NCBI GenBank assembly: GCA_004346645.1
Contig: SMDA01000005.1
Span: forward strand, 186,001-250,000
DNA from: Gulbenkiania mobilis
Lineage (GTDB): Bacteria; Pseudomonadota; Gammaproteobacteria; Burkholderiales; Chromobacteriaceae
Direction of reading: 5' to 3'
DNA length: 64,000 nt
Each line of letters begins with the position of its first letter. The first letter of the stretch is position 1. The position numbers and the translations under genes were made by a program. This document shows positions 28,517-37,364 of the stretch, piece after piece. The notes under the pieces were generated by a model. It ran no database searches. It saw only the letters and a program-made list of their open reading frames with translations, and was not told the DNA's origin.

Positions 28517-29467
28517 TCAGCGCGGAACGAAGATCATCTCCACATCACGCAGTGCCCTCAGGTCACGACCGCCGGCATAGCTGATCGACGATTGAAGGTC
28601 TTCCTGAAGTTCCACCAGCAGCTTGGCGATGCTGCCCTTGTACTCCACCAGGATCTTCTTCCCTTCCACGTTGACATACGCGCCCTTGTTGAACTGCGAG
28701 GCACTGCCGAAGTATTCCTTGTAGTGCTTGCCGTTGATCTCGACGATATTACCGGCAGATTCGTCATAGCCTGCGAACAAGGAGCCGGCCATGATCATTG
28801 TTGCGCCGCATGCGAGAGCCTTGGCCATGTCGCCATGCTCGCTGATGCCGCCATCGGCGATGACCGGAACGCTCACTGCGCTCGCACAGTCGCTGACGGT
28901 GGAGACCATGGGGCGATGAAAGCCCGTCTTGTTCTTGGTGATGCACACCCGACCGCCAGCGATGCCGGCCTTGATAGCATCACATCCCCAGCTTTCCAGA
29001 TCCCGTGCGGCTTCGGCGGTGGCGATGTTGCCTCCGATCAGGAAGGTTTCGGGAAAAAGATCCTTGATGGTCTTGATCATCCGCTCCGCCTTCACGCACC
29101 AGGCGTTGGCGATGTCGAGGGTGATGTATTCCGGGGTGAGGCCGGCTGCCTTGAGCGCATTGAGCTGCTCCACCGTGTCTTCGTTCACGCCGGCACTGAT
29201 GGAGGCGAACAGGCCCTTCTGCTGCATGTCCGCGGTGAAGGCCACCGCATCCACGTTGAAGCGGTGCATGGTGTAGAACCAGCCGCGGCGGGCGAAGTAT
29301 TCGCAGGTCTCAGCATCCACCACGCTCTTCATGTTGGCCGGGTAGATGGGCATCGTGAAGCGACGCGGGCCGAAGGTGACGGAGGTGTCGCATTCCTTAC
29401 GGCTGTCGACGAGAGTCTTGCGCGGGACGAGGTATACATCGCCGTAGTTGAGTTCGGTCTTGATCAT
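28517..29467 (-). CDS. guaC: GMP reductase (IMPDH/GMPR family)
   Basis: 316 aa. Converts GMP to IMP with NADPH. TIM-barrel features of the family: the NYGDVYLVPRKT start, the nucleotide and catalytic-cysteine loop GGRVCITKNKTGF (C175), and the phosphate-binding ADGGISEHGD (206-209). There is no CBS pair, which separates it from typical IMP dehydrogenase. The catalytic loop resembles the group-2 GMPRs more than E. coli GuaC. I chose the ATG at 29467; the frame upstream is leader sequence. The 5' leader carries a promoter and an intrinsic terminator (see those entries), which suggests regulated read-through. Confidence 0.85.
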   Translation of the reverse strand: MIKTELNYGDVYLVPRKTLVDSRKECDTSVTFGPRRFTMPIYPANMKSVVDAETCEYFARRGWFYTMHRFNVDAVAFTADMQQKGLFASISAGVNEDTVEQLNALKAAGLTPEYITLDIANAWCVKAERMIKTIKDLFPETFLIGGNIATAEAARDLESWGCDAIKAGIAGGRVCITKNKTGFHRPMVSTVSDCASAVSVPVIADGGISEHGDMAKALACGATMIMAGSLFAGYDESAGNIVEINGKHYKEYFGSASQFNKGAYVNVEGKKILVEYKGSIAKLLVELQEDLQSSISYAGGRDLRALRDVEMIFVPR

Positions 29468-29509
29468 GCCAGTGTGCTCGGTAAAGGTCGGTTGCGTAAA
29501 ACTGGGGGC

Positions 29510-29545
29510 CCCAAACAAAACGGGAGCCGTCAGGGGCTCCCGTTT
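29510..29545 (-). terminator. Intrinsic terminator inside the guaC leader (possible attenuator)
   Basis: On the minus strand an 11-bp perfect stem (AAACGGGAGCC/GGCTCCCGTTT) with a 6-base loop is followed by TTTTGTTT. It lies 43 bases before the guaC ATG and about 50 bases after the proposed start of transcription. It could simply end the parA transcript, but the strong promoter upstream of it means that transcripts begun there meet it too. Confidence 0.75.
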
Positions 29546-29595
29546 GCGATCCGCCCTGCGTCGCCCCACCGGGGTTCGCACGAATCAACGCTGCT

Positions 29596-29624
29596 AAGTT
29601 AGACCCCGTGCTGCGGGGTGTCAA
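29596..29624 (-). promoter_or_regulatory. guaC promoter with a palindrome in the spacer
   Basis: Read on the minus strand: a perfect -35 TTGACA (29624-29619), a 17-bp spacer, and -10 TAACTT (29601-29596). The spacer region holds an inverted repeat ACCCCG-5-CGGGGT, well placed for a repressor. The likely transcription start is near 29589, giving a leader of about 120 bases. The regulator is unknown. Confidence 0.6.
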
Positions 29625-29644
29625 CAACTTTCTTCAAGTAAAGA

Positions 29645-30289
29645 TTATTTGTCGCACCACGAGGGCTGCGGCGTCAGCCAGTCGATGATGGGTTGCCATT
29701 CTGCACGGTCGCGTGCGGTGCGTGAGGGGGGCAGATCGAATAGAGTGAGCCCGGCTGTGGCTGTCTGGACATAAAGCTGTGTGTCGCGCAGCCAGGTGAG
29801 CACGGGCACATCGTGCCGGGCCAGGAATTGCTCCAGTTCCCGGGCCGAGCGGGTGCGCGGGTCTACCCGCATGCCCACCACTGCAAGGAATGCCTTCTGC
29901 TTGCGCAGTGCCTTCTCTTCGAGTACGCCTTCGAGAAACGCTTCGCTGGCCCACATGTCGAAGGGAGAGGGCTGGATGGGCACGAGTATGCGATCCACCC
30001 GCCCCAGCAAAGCGGCCAGCTTCTTGCCCTTGAGGCCGGCAGGGGTATCCAGTACCACCAGCTCCGTGCCTTTGGGCGCACGGGCGGGAGCGCCCGGCTC
30101 GATTTCCCAACCGGCAATCGCCGGCCTTTCGGGTGGCCGACGCGTCAGCCAGTGCAGCGACGACTGCTGGCGGTCAACATCACCCAGCATCACCTTTTTG
30201 CCTTGACAGGCATAATAGCCGGCCAGTTGGGTGGACAACGTGGATTTGCCACTCCCGCCCTTGGGGTTGGCAACCAGTATGCTCAACAC
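29645..30289 (-). CDS. Orphan ParA/MinD-family ATPase
   Basis: 214 aa. Deviant Walker A NPKGGSGKST at residues 8-17, switch-like GDVDRQQSS and the Walker B region VVLDTPAGLKG. No parB lies beside it, so it is an orphan ParA, a group used to position cargo or segregate replicons. The start is GTG at 30289 with AGGA 8 bases upstream. It is divergent from a HAD phosphatase gene, and transcription runs on toward guaC. Confidence 0.85.
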   Translation of the reverse strand: MLSILVANPKGGSGKSTLSTQLAGYYACQGKKVMLGDVDRQQSSLHWLTRRPPERPAIAGWEIEPGAPARAPKGTELVVLDTPAGLKGKKLAALLGRVDRILVPIQPSPFDMWASEAFLEGVLEEKALRKQKAFLAVVGMRVDPRTRSARELEQFLARHDVPVLTWLRDTQLYVQTATAGLTLFDLPPSRTARDRAEWQPIIDWLTPQPSWCDK

Positions 30290-30375
30290 GGTGGATCCTG
30301 CTTTCTTGTCGGGGTTCGATCACTATAACAGACCGCATGACGATTGATTAGTTGCGTGAGACTGACGGAGGGTGC

Positions 30376-31035
30376 ATGAATCCAGCTTGGCAGGCCACCA
30401 TCTTCGACCTGGATGGACTGATGGTCGACACCGAGTCCCTCGGCACGGCAAGCCTGAGCGCCGCCGCTCGCTCGCTCGGCGTGACGCTGGCGCCGCAGTG
30501 GCTGGACGACCTGGTCGGTCTTTCCACCACGCGCACGCTGGCCTATCTGTGCGAACACCTACCGGAAAGGACGGCCCGGGCGGTGTACGAGACCAGCCGC
30601 AGCGGTTATCGGCGCCAGCTGGAGGAAGCTGAAATTCCGCTGCGCCCTGGCATTGTGCCCTTGCTCGACTGGCTAGCGGACAGGACGTTGCCACGTGCCG
30701 TGGCCACTTCCACCCAGCGTGTCCTGGCCGACCTCAAGCTGCAACGAACCGGCCTTGACCGCTACTTCCCCGTGTCGGTAGCGGGTGACGAAGTGCCAGC
30801 CACCAAGCCAGCCCCTGACCTGTACCTGAAAGCTGCAGCGTGTCTGGGAGTGCCACCTGTCCATTGCATCGCCTTGGAGGATTCGCCGGTGGGCGCCGAA
30901 GCGGCCCTGGCAGCAGGCATGCGTGTGATCATCGTGCCAGACATGGTGCAGCCCTCCCCGTCTCTTGCCCGGCAGGCACTGGCAGTTTGCCCCAGTCTGC
31001 ATGAAGCATGCGAGGTCTTGCGCGGGTTGCGCTGA
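30376..31035 (+). CDS. HAD-superfamily hydrolase (phosphatase/phosphoglucomutase-like)
   Basis: 219 aa. Catalytic DxD in IFDLDGLMVDTES (nucleophile near residue 13), motif II in AVATST, motif III lysine in ATKPAPDLYL, and motif IV LEDSPVGAEAA. The cap is the small helical type seen in beta-phosphoglucomutase and sugar-phosphate phosphatases. The substrate is unknown. The ATG at 30376 has GGAGG 5 bases upstream. A GTTGGCCGAA repeat lies just after it at 31043. Confidence 0.85.
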   Translation: MNPAWQATIFDLDGLMVDTESLGTASLSAAARSLGVTLAPQWLDDLVGLSTTRTLAYLCEHLPERTARAVYETSRSGYRRQLEEAEIPLRPGIVPLLDWLADRTLPRAVATSTQRVLADLKLQRTGLDRYFPVSVAGDEVPATKPAPDLYLKAAACLGVPPVHCIALEDSPVGAEAALAAGMRVIIVPDMVQPSPSLARQALAVCPSLHEACEVLRGLR

Positions 31036-31149
31036 CCCCAGGGTTGGCCGAAGCGCCACAAGCCGTGCGGGCCGCTGACCAGCCTGCCACCGAAGGGCCT
31101 CCTTGCCGCCAGCCTTGTCAGCCCCGGTCCCCACCCCCATAATTCCCCC

Positions 31150-31683
31150 ATGAAATTTCTGGCTGACCTCTTTCCAGTGGTGTTGTTCTTCGGCGCCTAC
31201 TGGCTGACGCGCAACATGTTCGTGGCCACAGCCGTCGCGATCGTTGCTACCTTCGTGCAAGTGCTCTGGGCCTGGATCCGCCACCGTAAGGTGGAAACCA
31301 TGCAGTGGGTCAGCCTCGGGCTGATCGTGGTTTTGGGCGGGGCCACCCTGCTCTTTGGCGACAAGCATTTCATCATGTGGAAACCCACAGCCCTCTACTG
31401 GCTTATGGCTGGTGGCCTGCTGATCGGGGAACTTGCCGGCAAGAACGGTATCAGAGCCCTGCTGGGCCGTGAGGTGACCCTGCCCGAGCCCGTGTGGCGC
31501 AAGCTCAACTACGCATGGGTGGCGTTCTTCGCCGTGATGGGCGGGCTCAACCTTTTTGTGGCCTATCACTTCAGCGAGGACGTATGGGTCAACTTCAAGC
31601 TGTTCGGCGGCCTGGGGTTAATGATTGCCTTCGTCGTCGCCCAGAGCCTGTTTCTTTCCCGTTATATCGAGGACAAGCAGTGA
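31150..31683 (+). CDS. yciB: YciB family inner-membrane protein (septation protein A)
   Basis: 177 aa, five to six membrane segments. It starts [19 protein letters not shown] and contains [17 protein letters not shown], both diagnostic of YciB/IspZ proteins, which are linked to cell-envelope and septum synthesis. Its stop overlaps the next ATG by one base. The run yciB-yciI-bolA-parvulins is compact and probably one transcript. Confidence 0.93.
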   Translation: MKFLADLFPVVLFFGAYWLTRNMFVATAVAIVATFVQVLWAWIRHRKVETMQWVSLGLIVVLGGATLLFGDKHFIMWKPTALYWLMAGGLLIGELAGKNGIRALLGREVTLPEPVWRKLNYAWVAFFAVMGGLNLFVAYHFSEDVWVNFKLFGGLGLMIAFVVAQSLFLSRYIEDKQ

Positions 31684-31985
31684 TGCTGTACATGATTCTG
31701 GGGCAGGACCGGGAAGGCGCCCTGCCTGACCGGCTGGCCGTACGCCCTGCCCACCTTGAGCGACTGCAGGCGCTGCAGGCTGAAGGGCGGCTGGTACTGG
31801 CAGGCCCGTGTCCCGCCATTGATGCCGCCGACCCCGGCCCCGCCGGTTTCAGCGGCAGCCTGATCGTTGCCGAGTTCGAATCCCTCGAGGCCGCCCAAGC
31901 CTGGGCCGATGCCGATCCGTATGTGGCAGCAGGCGTGTATGCCCGTGTCGAAGTCAAACCCTTCCGCAAGGTGTTTCCCGCATGA
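31683..31985 (+). CDS. yciI: YciI family protein
   Basis: 100 aa. Ferredoxin-like fold of the YciI/muconolactone-isomerase-like family: [29 protein letters not shown], then GSLIVAEF and [17 protein letters not shown]. The enzymatic role is not known in the family. It overlaps yciB by one base and bolA by four. Confidence 0.88.
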   Translation: MLYMILGQDREGALPDRLAVRPAHLERLQALQAEGRLVLAGPCPAIDAADPGPAGFSGSLIVAEFESLEAAQAWADADPYVAAGVYARVEVKPFRKVFPA

Positions 31986-32251
31986 CGGGGCCGTCGACCC
32001 AGTGGTTGGCCGAAGCGCTGGCGGTGCTGGAGCCCGAGCATCTCTCGATCGAAGACGATAGTGCAGCCCACGCCGGCCACGCCGGTGCCCGTTCCGGGGG
32101 AGGGCATTACACCGTGACCGTGGTCAGTGCACGGTTCTCCGGCCTTAACCGGGTAGCACGGCACCGGCTGGTCTATACGGCGCTGGGCGACCTGATGAAG
32201 ACCCGTATTCATGCGCTGGCGCTGGTTGCGCTGGCGCCCGACGAACTTTGA
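31982..32251 (+). CDS. bolA: BolA family protein
   Basis: 89 aa. The class II KH-like BolA fold is recognised by [29 protein letters not shown], with [11 protein letters not shown] at the end. BolA proteins work with monothiol glutaredoxins in Fe-S trafficking and some bind DNA. A His-rich insert ([14 protein letters not shown]) precedes the core. It overlaps yciI by four bases. A GTTGGCCGAA repeat lies at 32005. Confidence 0.9.
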   Translation: MTGPSTQWLAEALAVLEPEHLSIEDDSAAHAGHAGARSGGGHYTVTVVSARFSGLNRVARHRLVYTALGDLMKTRIHALALVALAPDEL

Positions 32252-32273
32252 ATTTCCAACCCAAGGTATGACC

Positions 32274-33068
32274 ATGCAGCAGAAACGTCTGGCCGCGCTG
32301 GCGGCCGCTCTTGTCATTGGTGTTTCCGGCTCTGCTTTTGCCCAGTCGGTTGCAGTGGTTAACGGTGTGGCCATCGACAAGAAGGAAGTCGACGAGGCCG
32401 TGAGCGCCCTGGTCAAGAACAGCGGCGGCAAGATGCAGGACACTCCTGCTCTGCGGGACCAGATCAAGGACAGCCTGGTCACCCGCGAGGTGATCAAGCA
32501 GGAAGCTACCCGCCGGGGTCTGGACAAGCAGCCGGCGTTCGCTGAGGAGCTGGCCCGCGTGCGCGAGGAAATGCTGCGCCAGGCGCTATTCATGGATATC
32601 CTCAAGCAAAACCAGGTAACCGAGGCCAAGGTCAAGGCCCGCTACGACCAGATCGCCGGCAAGCTGGCCGGCAGCAAGGAAGTGCATGCCCGCCAGATCG
32701 TGGTTGCCAGCGAAGCCGACGCCGCCAAGGTGGTGGAGGACCTCAAGAAGGGCACCAAGTTCGAGGCCGTCGCCAAGTCGCGCTCCAAAGACCCTGCCGT
32801 CCAGAAAACCGGGGGCGACATGGGCTGGGGCAATCTGAACGCCATGGAACCCAAGCTGGCCGAAGTGCTGAAAACCATCCCCAAAGGACAGTACAATACC
32901 CAGCCGTTCCGCTCCAATCTCGGCTGGCATATCTTCAAAGTAGAAGAAGTGCGCGATGCCAAGTCGCCGGCCTTCAACGACGTGAAAGAGCAGCTGGCCC
33001 GCCAGATGCAGGAAGAGGAACTCGCCAAGGCCGTGGGTGAACTGCGCGCCAAGGCGAAAATCCAGTAA
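32274..33068 (+). CDS. Periplasmic parvulin-type peptidylprolyl isomerase (first of two)
   Basis: 264 aa. Signal peptide ending SGSAFA-Q, a SurA_N-like helical region, then a parvulin domain (about 130-225) with VHARQIVVAS, FEAVAKSRSKDP, GGDMGWGN and LGWHIFKVEE. It belongs to the PrsA/SurA-like folding factors of the periplasm. I take the ATG at 32274, placed 7 bases after AAGG, instead of the ATG six bases earlier. Tandem with a paralogue that begins 24 bases after its stop. Confidence 0.9.
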   Translation: MQQKRLAALAAALVIGVSGSAFAQSVAVVNGVAIDKKEVDEAVSALVKNSGGKMQDTPALRDQIKDSLVTREVIKQEATRRGLDKQPAFAEELARVREEMLRQALFMDILKQNQVTEAKVKARYDQIAGKLAGSKEVHARQIVVASEADAAKVVEDLKKGTKFEAVAKSRSKDPAVQKTGGDMGWGNLNAMEPKLAEVLKTIPKGQYNTQPFRSNLGWHIFKVEEVRDAKSPAFNDVKEQLARQMQEEELAKAVGELRAKAKIQ

Positions 33069-33092
33069 GCAAAACAACAAGGATCACTTTTC

Positions 33093-33851
33093 ATGCATAA
33101 GAAACTGCTGGCGGCTGCCCTTGTCGCCGCTCTTGCCTCCACCGGCGCCGCAGCCGCGGTTCCGACCGTCAGCCAGGCTCGTATCGATGCTGTCGTCCGC
33201 ATGATGGAGGCGCAGGGCCAGCCCTCCTCGCCGCAGATGCGAGAGATGGTGCGGGAACAGCTGGTGACAGCCGAGATCCTGCGTCAGGAAGCCATCAAGC
33301 AGGGGCTGGACAAGTCGGCCGATTACCGTGCCGAGCTGGAAAACATGCAGACGATGGCGCTGGCCAACCGTCTGGTGCGTGAATACCAGCGGAGCCATCC
33401 GGTTTCGCAGGCAGAGCTGGTTGCCGAGTACAACAAGCTGAAAGGTGAGTTCAAGCCCAAGACCACCTACCATGCGCGTCATATCCTGGTGGGTAGCGAG
33501 GCCGAAGCCAACGCGGTACTGGAATCTTTGAAGAAGGGCAAGCCGTTCGACCAGCTGGCACGTGAGAAGTCCACCGATACCGGCAGCAAGGGCAATGGTG
33601 GCGATCTGGGCTGGAACGAACCGGGCGCCTTCGTGGCCCCCTTCTCCGAGGCGATGACCCGTCTGGCCAAGGGCCAGGTGACCTCCAAGCCGGTGAAGTC
33701 CGAGTTCGGCTGGCACATCATCAAGCTGGACGACATCAAGACCGAAGCGGCCCCGCCGATGGAAGCCCTGCGCCCGCAACTGGAGCAGCGTGTGATGGGT
33801 GCCAAGGTGGAGGAGTACGTCAAGTCCCTGAAAAAACGGGCTGCCCAGTAA
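33093..33851 (+). CDS. Periplasmic parvulin-type peptidylprolyl isomerase (second of two)
   Basis: 252 aa. Signal peptide ending ASTGAAAA, a helical N-terminal segment, and a parvulin domain (about 125-220) with YHARHILVGS, KPFDQLAREKSTD, GGDLGWNEPGAFV and FGWHIIKLDD. Clearly a paralogue of the gene just upstream. Neisseriales often carry such tandem isomerases. It ends at a strong terminator. Confidence 0.9.
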   Translation: MHKKLLAAALVAALASTGAAAAVPTVSQARIDAVVRMMEAQGQPSSPQMREMVREQLVTAEILRQEAIKQGLDKSADYRAELENMQTMALANRLVREYQRSHPVSQAELVAEYNKLKGEFKPKTTYHARHILVGSEAEANAVLESLKKGKPFDQLAREKSTDTGSKGNGGDLGWNEPGAFVAPFSEAMTRLAKGQVTSKPVKSEFGWHIIKLDDIKTEAAPPMEALRPQLEQRVMGAKVEEYVKSLKKRAAQ

Positions 33852-33874
33852 GACCAGCCTGCTCGTGGAACTTG

Positions 33875-33899
33875 AACGGGGCCTTTCGGCCCCGTTTTT
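33875..33899 (+). terminator. Rho-independent terminator after the tandem parvulin genes
   Basis: A 9-bp perfect stem (AACGGGGCC/GGCCCCGTT) with the loop TTTC, then a T-run. It closes the yciB-to-parvulin transcript. Confidence 0.88.
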
Positions 33900-33911
33900 C
33901 TTTGTCTGCGC

Positions 33912-34697
33912 TCAGTCGTCCTCCTCCGGGTTCCAAGCTGGATTGCGTTTGTCGAGGAAGGCCCGGATGCCTTCACGGGCTTCGGCCTGCCCCATCAGGC
34001 TTAGCACAGCCTCGCGTTCCGCCGACAGGTGCTTTTCCAGGGAGTGCAGCGGGCTGTCCTCTATCAGACGTCGCGCGGTAGCGACAGCGGCCGGCGCCTG
34101 TTGGGCTACCTTGTTGGCTAGGCTGAGGGCAACAATTTTGGAAAATCCGGGCTCTACCAGTTCTTCGATCAGCCCGATCGCCAGCGCACGCTCGGCGCGG
34201 ACCATTTCTCCGCCGAGGATCATGCGCTTGGCCCAGGCAACCCCTACCCTGCGAGGCAGAAGGTGCGTACCTCCCGCGGCGGGCACCAAGCCTACCCGTC
34301 CTTCGGGAAAACCGAGTTGGGCGCCACGCTCAGCCACGATGTAATCGCAAGCAAGCGCCCACTCGAGACCGGCACCTAGGGCGAAACCGTTGACAGCCGC
34401 CACCGTCACCCCGCGAAAGCCTCGCAACGCGCGGTGGGCGGCCTGAAAGGCCTCCAGGAAGGCCTCGGCCTCCTGACGGGACGCATTCTCCAGATGCCGC
34501 AGGTCGGCACCCGCCGAAAAGAAGCTTTCGCCGGCCCCGGTAAGGACCACCGAACGCACGGCGTCCTCCTCCGTCAGGCTACGCAGGGTTTCTGCAAAGC
34601 GCTGCAGTGCCTCTGGTGTCCACAGGTTGGCCGGAGGATTGTTCAGGGCGACGATTGCCGACTTGCCCAGTCGTTCAACCGCAAGTTGTGTAGTCAT
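33912..34697 (-). CDS. Enoyl-CoA hydratase/isomerase family protein
   Basis: 261 aa, crotonase fold. Oxyanion-hole segments FSAGADLRHLE and FALGAGLEWALACDYIVAERGAQLGFPE, followed by GLVPAAGGTHLLPRRVG, with glutamates where enoyl-CoA hydratases carry their catalytic pair. Probably fatty acid or amino acid degradation; the exact substrate is not evident. The ATG at 34697 (MTTQLAVE) fits better than the frame's first codon. It stands alone, divergent from the membrane gene at 34902 across 204 bases. Confidence 0.87.
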   Translation of the reverse strand: MTTQLAVERLGKSAIVALNNPPANLWTPEALQRFAETLRSLTEEDAVRSVVLTGAGESFFSAGADLRHLENASRQEAEAFLEAFQAAHRALRGFRGVTVAAVNGFALGAGLEWALACDYIVAERGAQLGFPEGRVGLVPAAGGTHLLPRRVGVAWAKRMILGGEMVRAERALAIGLIEELVEPGFSKIVALSLANKVAQQAPAAVATARRLIEDSPLHSLEKHLSAEREAVLSLMGQAEAREGIRAFLDKRNPAWNPEEDD

Positions 34698-34901
34698 CTC
34701 GTTCCTCTTGCACGGTGTGCGGGCGGGCAAAAACGTGGCGATCGACGATCAGCTGAGGGACGGTGCCTTTTGCTGTAATGATTGCCGGCGTTTTCACCGA
34801 AAATGGTCGGAATGCACGTTTTATTCCAACGTCAAACCAGTGTTTAAAGAGGAAGCAAGGCACGCGCCTGCTACAATGCGCCCAGCGGGGGCCCAAAGAT
34901 C

Positions 34902-35570
34902 ATGCTTGAAACCAGTTATCTCATCCTTTTCCTTACCGGACTGCTTGGCGGTGGCCACTGCCTAGGCATGTGCAGCGGCATCGTCACCGCGCTGAGCCTG
35001 AACCTGCCTGCTGGCCGTCGGCGCTGGCCGCTAATGTTGGCCTACAACCTGGGCCGGGTGGGCAGTTATGTTCTGATTGGCGCCCTCTTGGGCGGGTTGG
35101 CCGAAGCCGGCCTGAGCCTTCTGGACTTCCGACCCTTGCAGACTGGTCTTTACGTGGTGGCCAGCGTGCTGATGATCGCTTTGGGGCTCTACCTGGCCGG
35201 ACTGTCGGCGGCTGTGACGCGGATCGAGCATCTGGGGCGCCCGGTATGGCGACACATCCAGCCACGTCTGGGCCGCCTGCTGCCGTTGCGCTCGGCATGG
35301 CAGGCACTTCTGGCCGGGGCGGCCTGGGGCTGGATTCCATGTGGCTTGGTGTATACCGCCAGCTTGTCTGCGCTGGCCACCGGCTCGGCCGTGGGCGGCG
35401 CGCTGTGCATGCTGGCTTTTGGTGCCGGAACGCTGCCCAACCTCCTGGCAATGGGAGCGCTTGCCGACCGCCTGCGTATGGTGATGCAGAAACGGCCAGT
35501 CCGCCTGATGGCGGGACTGGCCGTTATCGCAATGGGGGTGTGGCAGCTGTGGCGGGTCAGCGTTTCGTGA
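34902..35570 (+). CDS. TauE/SafE or DsbD-like membrane protein
   Basis: 222 aa, six to seven membrane segments. The two conserved cysteine patches GGGHCLGMCSG and GWIPCGLVYTA mark the DsbD_2/sulfite-exporter-like family, often found with cytochrome oxidase maturation or copper handling genes. Here it is isolated, convergent with znuA and overlapping its end by 14 bases. The ATG at 34902 lies downstream of a TACAAT box near 34872. A GTTGGCCGAA repeat lies at 35096. Confidence 0.82.
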   Translation: MLETSYLILFLTGLLGGGHCLGMCSGIVTALSLNLPAGRRRWPLMLAYNLGRVGSYVLIGALLGGLAEAGLSLLDFRPLQTGLYVVASVLMIALGLYLAGLSAAVTRIEHLGRPVWRHIQPRLGRLLPLRSAWQALLAGAAWGWIPCGLVYTASLSALATGSAVGGALCMLAFGAGTLPNLLAMGALADRLRMVMQKRPVRLMAGLAVIAMGVWQLWRVSVS

Positions 35571-36465
35571 GGGCCTTCAGCAGCGTTTCCACGTTGTAGC
35601 GGAACATCGAAAGATAGCTGGCAGCGGGGCCGGCTGGGCCGGAGAGGGCATCCGAATACAGCTTGCCTCCCACCTGTACGCCGGCCTCGCGTGCCAGCTG
35701 ATCCAGGAGCCGTCGGTCGGCCATATTCTCTATGAACACCGCCGAAACTTTGTCGGTCCTGATCTGGCGTACCAGCCGCGATACCTGCTTGGCCGAAGCC
35801 TCGGTGTCCGTACTGACGCCTTGCGGAGCGAGGAAGCTGATAGCGTAGCGTTTGCCCAGATAATGGAAGGCGTCGTGCGAGGTCAGTACCTTGCGCTGGG
35901 CAGCGGGAATCGCGGCGAAGGACTTGGCCGCCCACTGGTGGGCCGCCCGGACGCGGGTGGTGTAGTCGGCGGCACGCTGTGCGTAGGTTTTGGCACCTTC
36001 CGGATCAGCACGGCTCAGGCCGGAGGCTATGTTGCGGATGTAGGTTTCCACCAGCACCGGGTCGTGCCAGGCGTGCGGGTCCAGCCCGTCGTGTCCATGG
36101 TCGTGGTCGGCGCCGCCATGCTCGTGTTCGGCGTCCTCTGCCTTCAGGGGCTGTATACCGTGACTGGCTTCGACGAGGGTCCCCTTGAAGCTGGCAGAGC
36201 GCGACAGCCGGCCCAGCCATCCCTCGAATCCCAGACCGTTGACCACGAACACCTTGGCGCCTGCCAGCTTCTTCACATCGGCAGGAGCAGGCTGGAACAC
36301 ATGGGCGTCCTGGTCCGGCCCCACCAGCGAGACCACCTCCACCCGGTCGCCGCCGATTTCACGGGTCATGTCCGCCACGATGCTGAAACTGGCCACAACA
36401 GGCATCTTAGCCCAGGCAGAAAGCGACAGTCCGCCCAGCAGGAGGGCCAGAGCGATTTTCTTCAT
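35557..36465 (-). CDS. znuA: Zinc ABC transporter, periplasmic binding protein
   Basis: 302 aa. Captures Zn2+ in the periplasm for ZnuBC. Signal peptide MKKIALALLLGGLSLSAWA; N-terminal His ligand in DAHVFQP; a charged His/Asp-rich loop (HEHGGADHDHGHDGLDPHAWHDP) typical of ZnuA; HDAFHYLG and the C-terminal SDALSGP. The true start is the ATG at 36465, preceded by AAAGGA; the longer frame overlaps znuB and is spurious. Last gene of the zinc operon. Confidence 0.94.
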   Translation of the reverse strand: MKKIALALLLGGLSLSAWAKMPVVASFSIVADMTREIGGDRVEVVSLVGPDQDAHVFQPAPADVKKLAGAKVFVVNGLGFEGWLGRLSRSASFKGTLVEASHGIQPLKAEDAEHEHGGADHDHGHDGLDPHAWHDPVLVETYIRNIASGLSRADPEGAKTYAQRAADYTTRVRAAHQWAAKSFAAIPAAQRKVLTSHDAFHYLGKRYAISFLAPQGVSTDTEASAKQVSRLVRQIRTDKVSAVFIENMADRRLLDQLAREAGVQVGGKLYSDALSGPAGPAASYLSMFRYNVETLLKALTKR

Positions 36466-36488
36466 CAGGGTTCCTTTGGTGGTAAAAG

Positions 36489-37364
36489 TTAGTGTTCGAG
36501 ATGCCGGCCGCGCACGTAACGGGGCAAGGCCCCTCCCAGTGGCGCGAACAGCAACGAGAAAAGATAGGCCAGCCCGGCCAGCAGGATGATGGCTGGACCC
36601 GAGGGCAGTTCGAAGTGGTATGAGAGAAGCAAACCACCCAGCCCGCTTGCAAAAGCAAGCATCACCGCCACCGCCAGCATGCCACCGACCGAAGCTGCCC
36701 AGAGGCGTGCGGTGATGGCGGGCAGCATCATCAGTCCCACGGCCATCAGAGTGCCCAAAGCCTGGAAACCCGCGACCAGGTTGAGCACCACCAGCATCAG
36801 GAAGGCGAGGTGCCATAGCGCACCCCGGGCCCCTACAGCCCGCAGAAAGACCGGATCCAGGCTTTCCAGCAGCAGGGGGCGGTAGATCAGCGCCAGCGTG
36901 AGCAGGGTGAAGCTGGCGACGCCGGCCACAAGCAGCAGCGCGGCATCGTCCACCGCCAACACCGAACCGAACAGGATGTGCATCAGGTCGACATTGCTTC
37001 CGCTACGTGACACCAAGAGAACACCTACGGCCAGCGACAGCAGGTAGAACGCAGCAAAGCTGGCATCTTCTCGGATATCGGTGAACCGTACGGCCAGCCC
37101 GGCCAAGAGGGCCACCACCACGCCGGCGACAAAACCGCCCAGGCTCATGGCGGGCAGGCTCAGGCCAGCCATCATGAAACCGATGGCAGCGCCGGGCAGC
37201 ACCGCATGGCTCATGGCATCGCCCATCAGGCTCATGCGCCGCAGCACCAGGAAAAGGCCGATAGGGCCGCTACCCAAAGCCAGGGCCAAGCACCCGGCCA
37301 GCGCGCGGCGCATGAAACCGAACTCGACGAAGGGTGATACCAGCAGATCGTAAAGATGCATCAT
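36489..37364 (-). CDS. znuB: Zinc ABC transporter, permease
   Basis: 291 aa, eight to nine membrane segments, ABC-3 permease family. It contains MSLMGDAMSHAVLPGAAIGF and the ATPase-contact area near ALGTLMAVGLMMLPAITARL. It overlaps znuC by 4 bases (ATGA) and precedes znuA by 23 bases. Confidence 0.94.
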   Translation of the reverse strand: MMHLYDLLVSPFVEFGFMRRALAGCLALALGSGPIGLFLVLRRMSLMGDAMSHAVLPGAAIGFMMAGLSLPAMSLGGFVAGVVVALLAGLAVRFTDIREDASFAAFYLLSLAVGVLLVSRSGSNVDLMHILFGSVLAVDDAALLLVAGVASFTLLTLALIYRPLLLESLDPVFLRAVGARGALWHLAFLMLVVLNLVAGFQALGTLMAVGLMMLPAITARLWAASVGGMLAVAVMLAFASGLGGLLLSYHFELPSGPAIILLAGLAYLFSLLFAPLGGALPRYVRGRHLEH

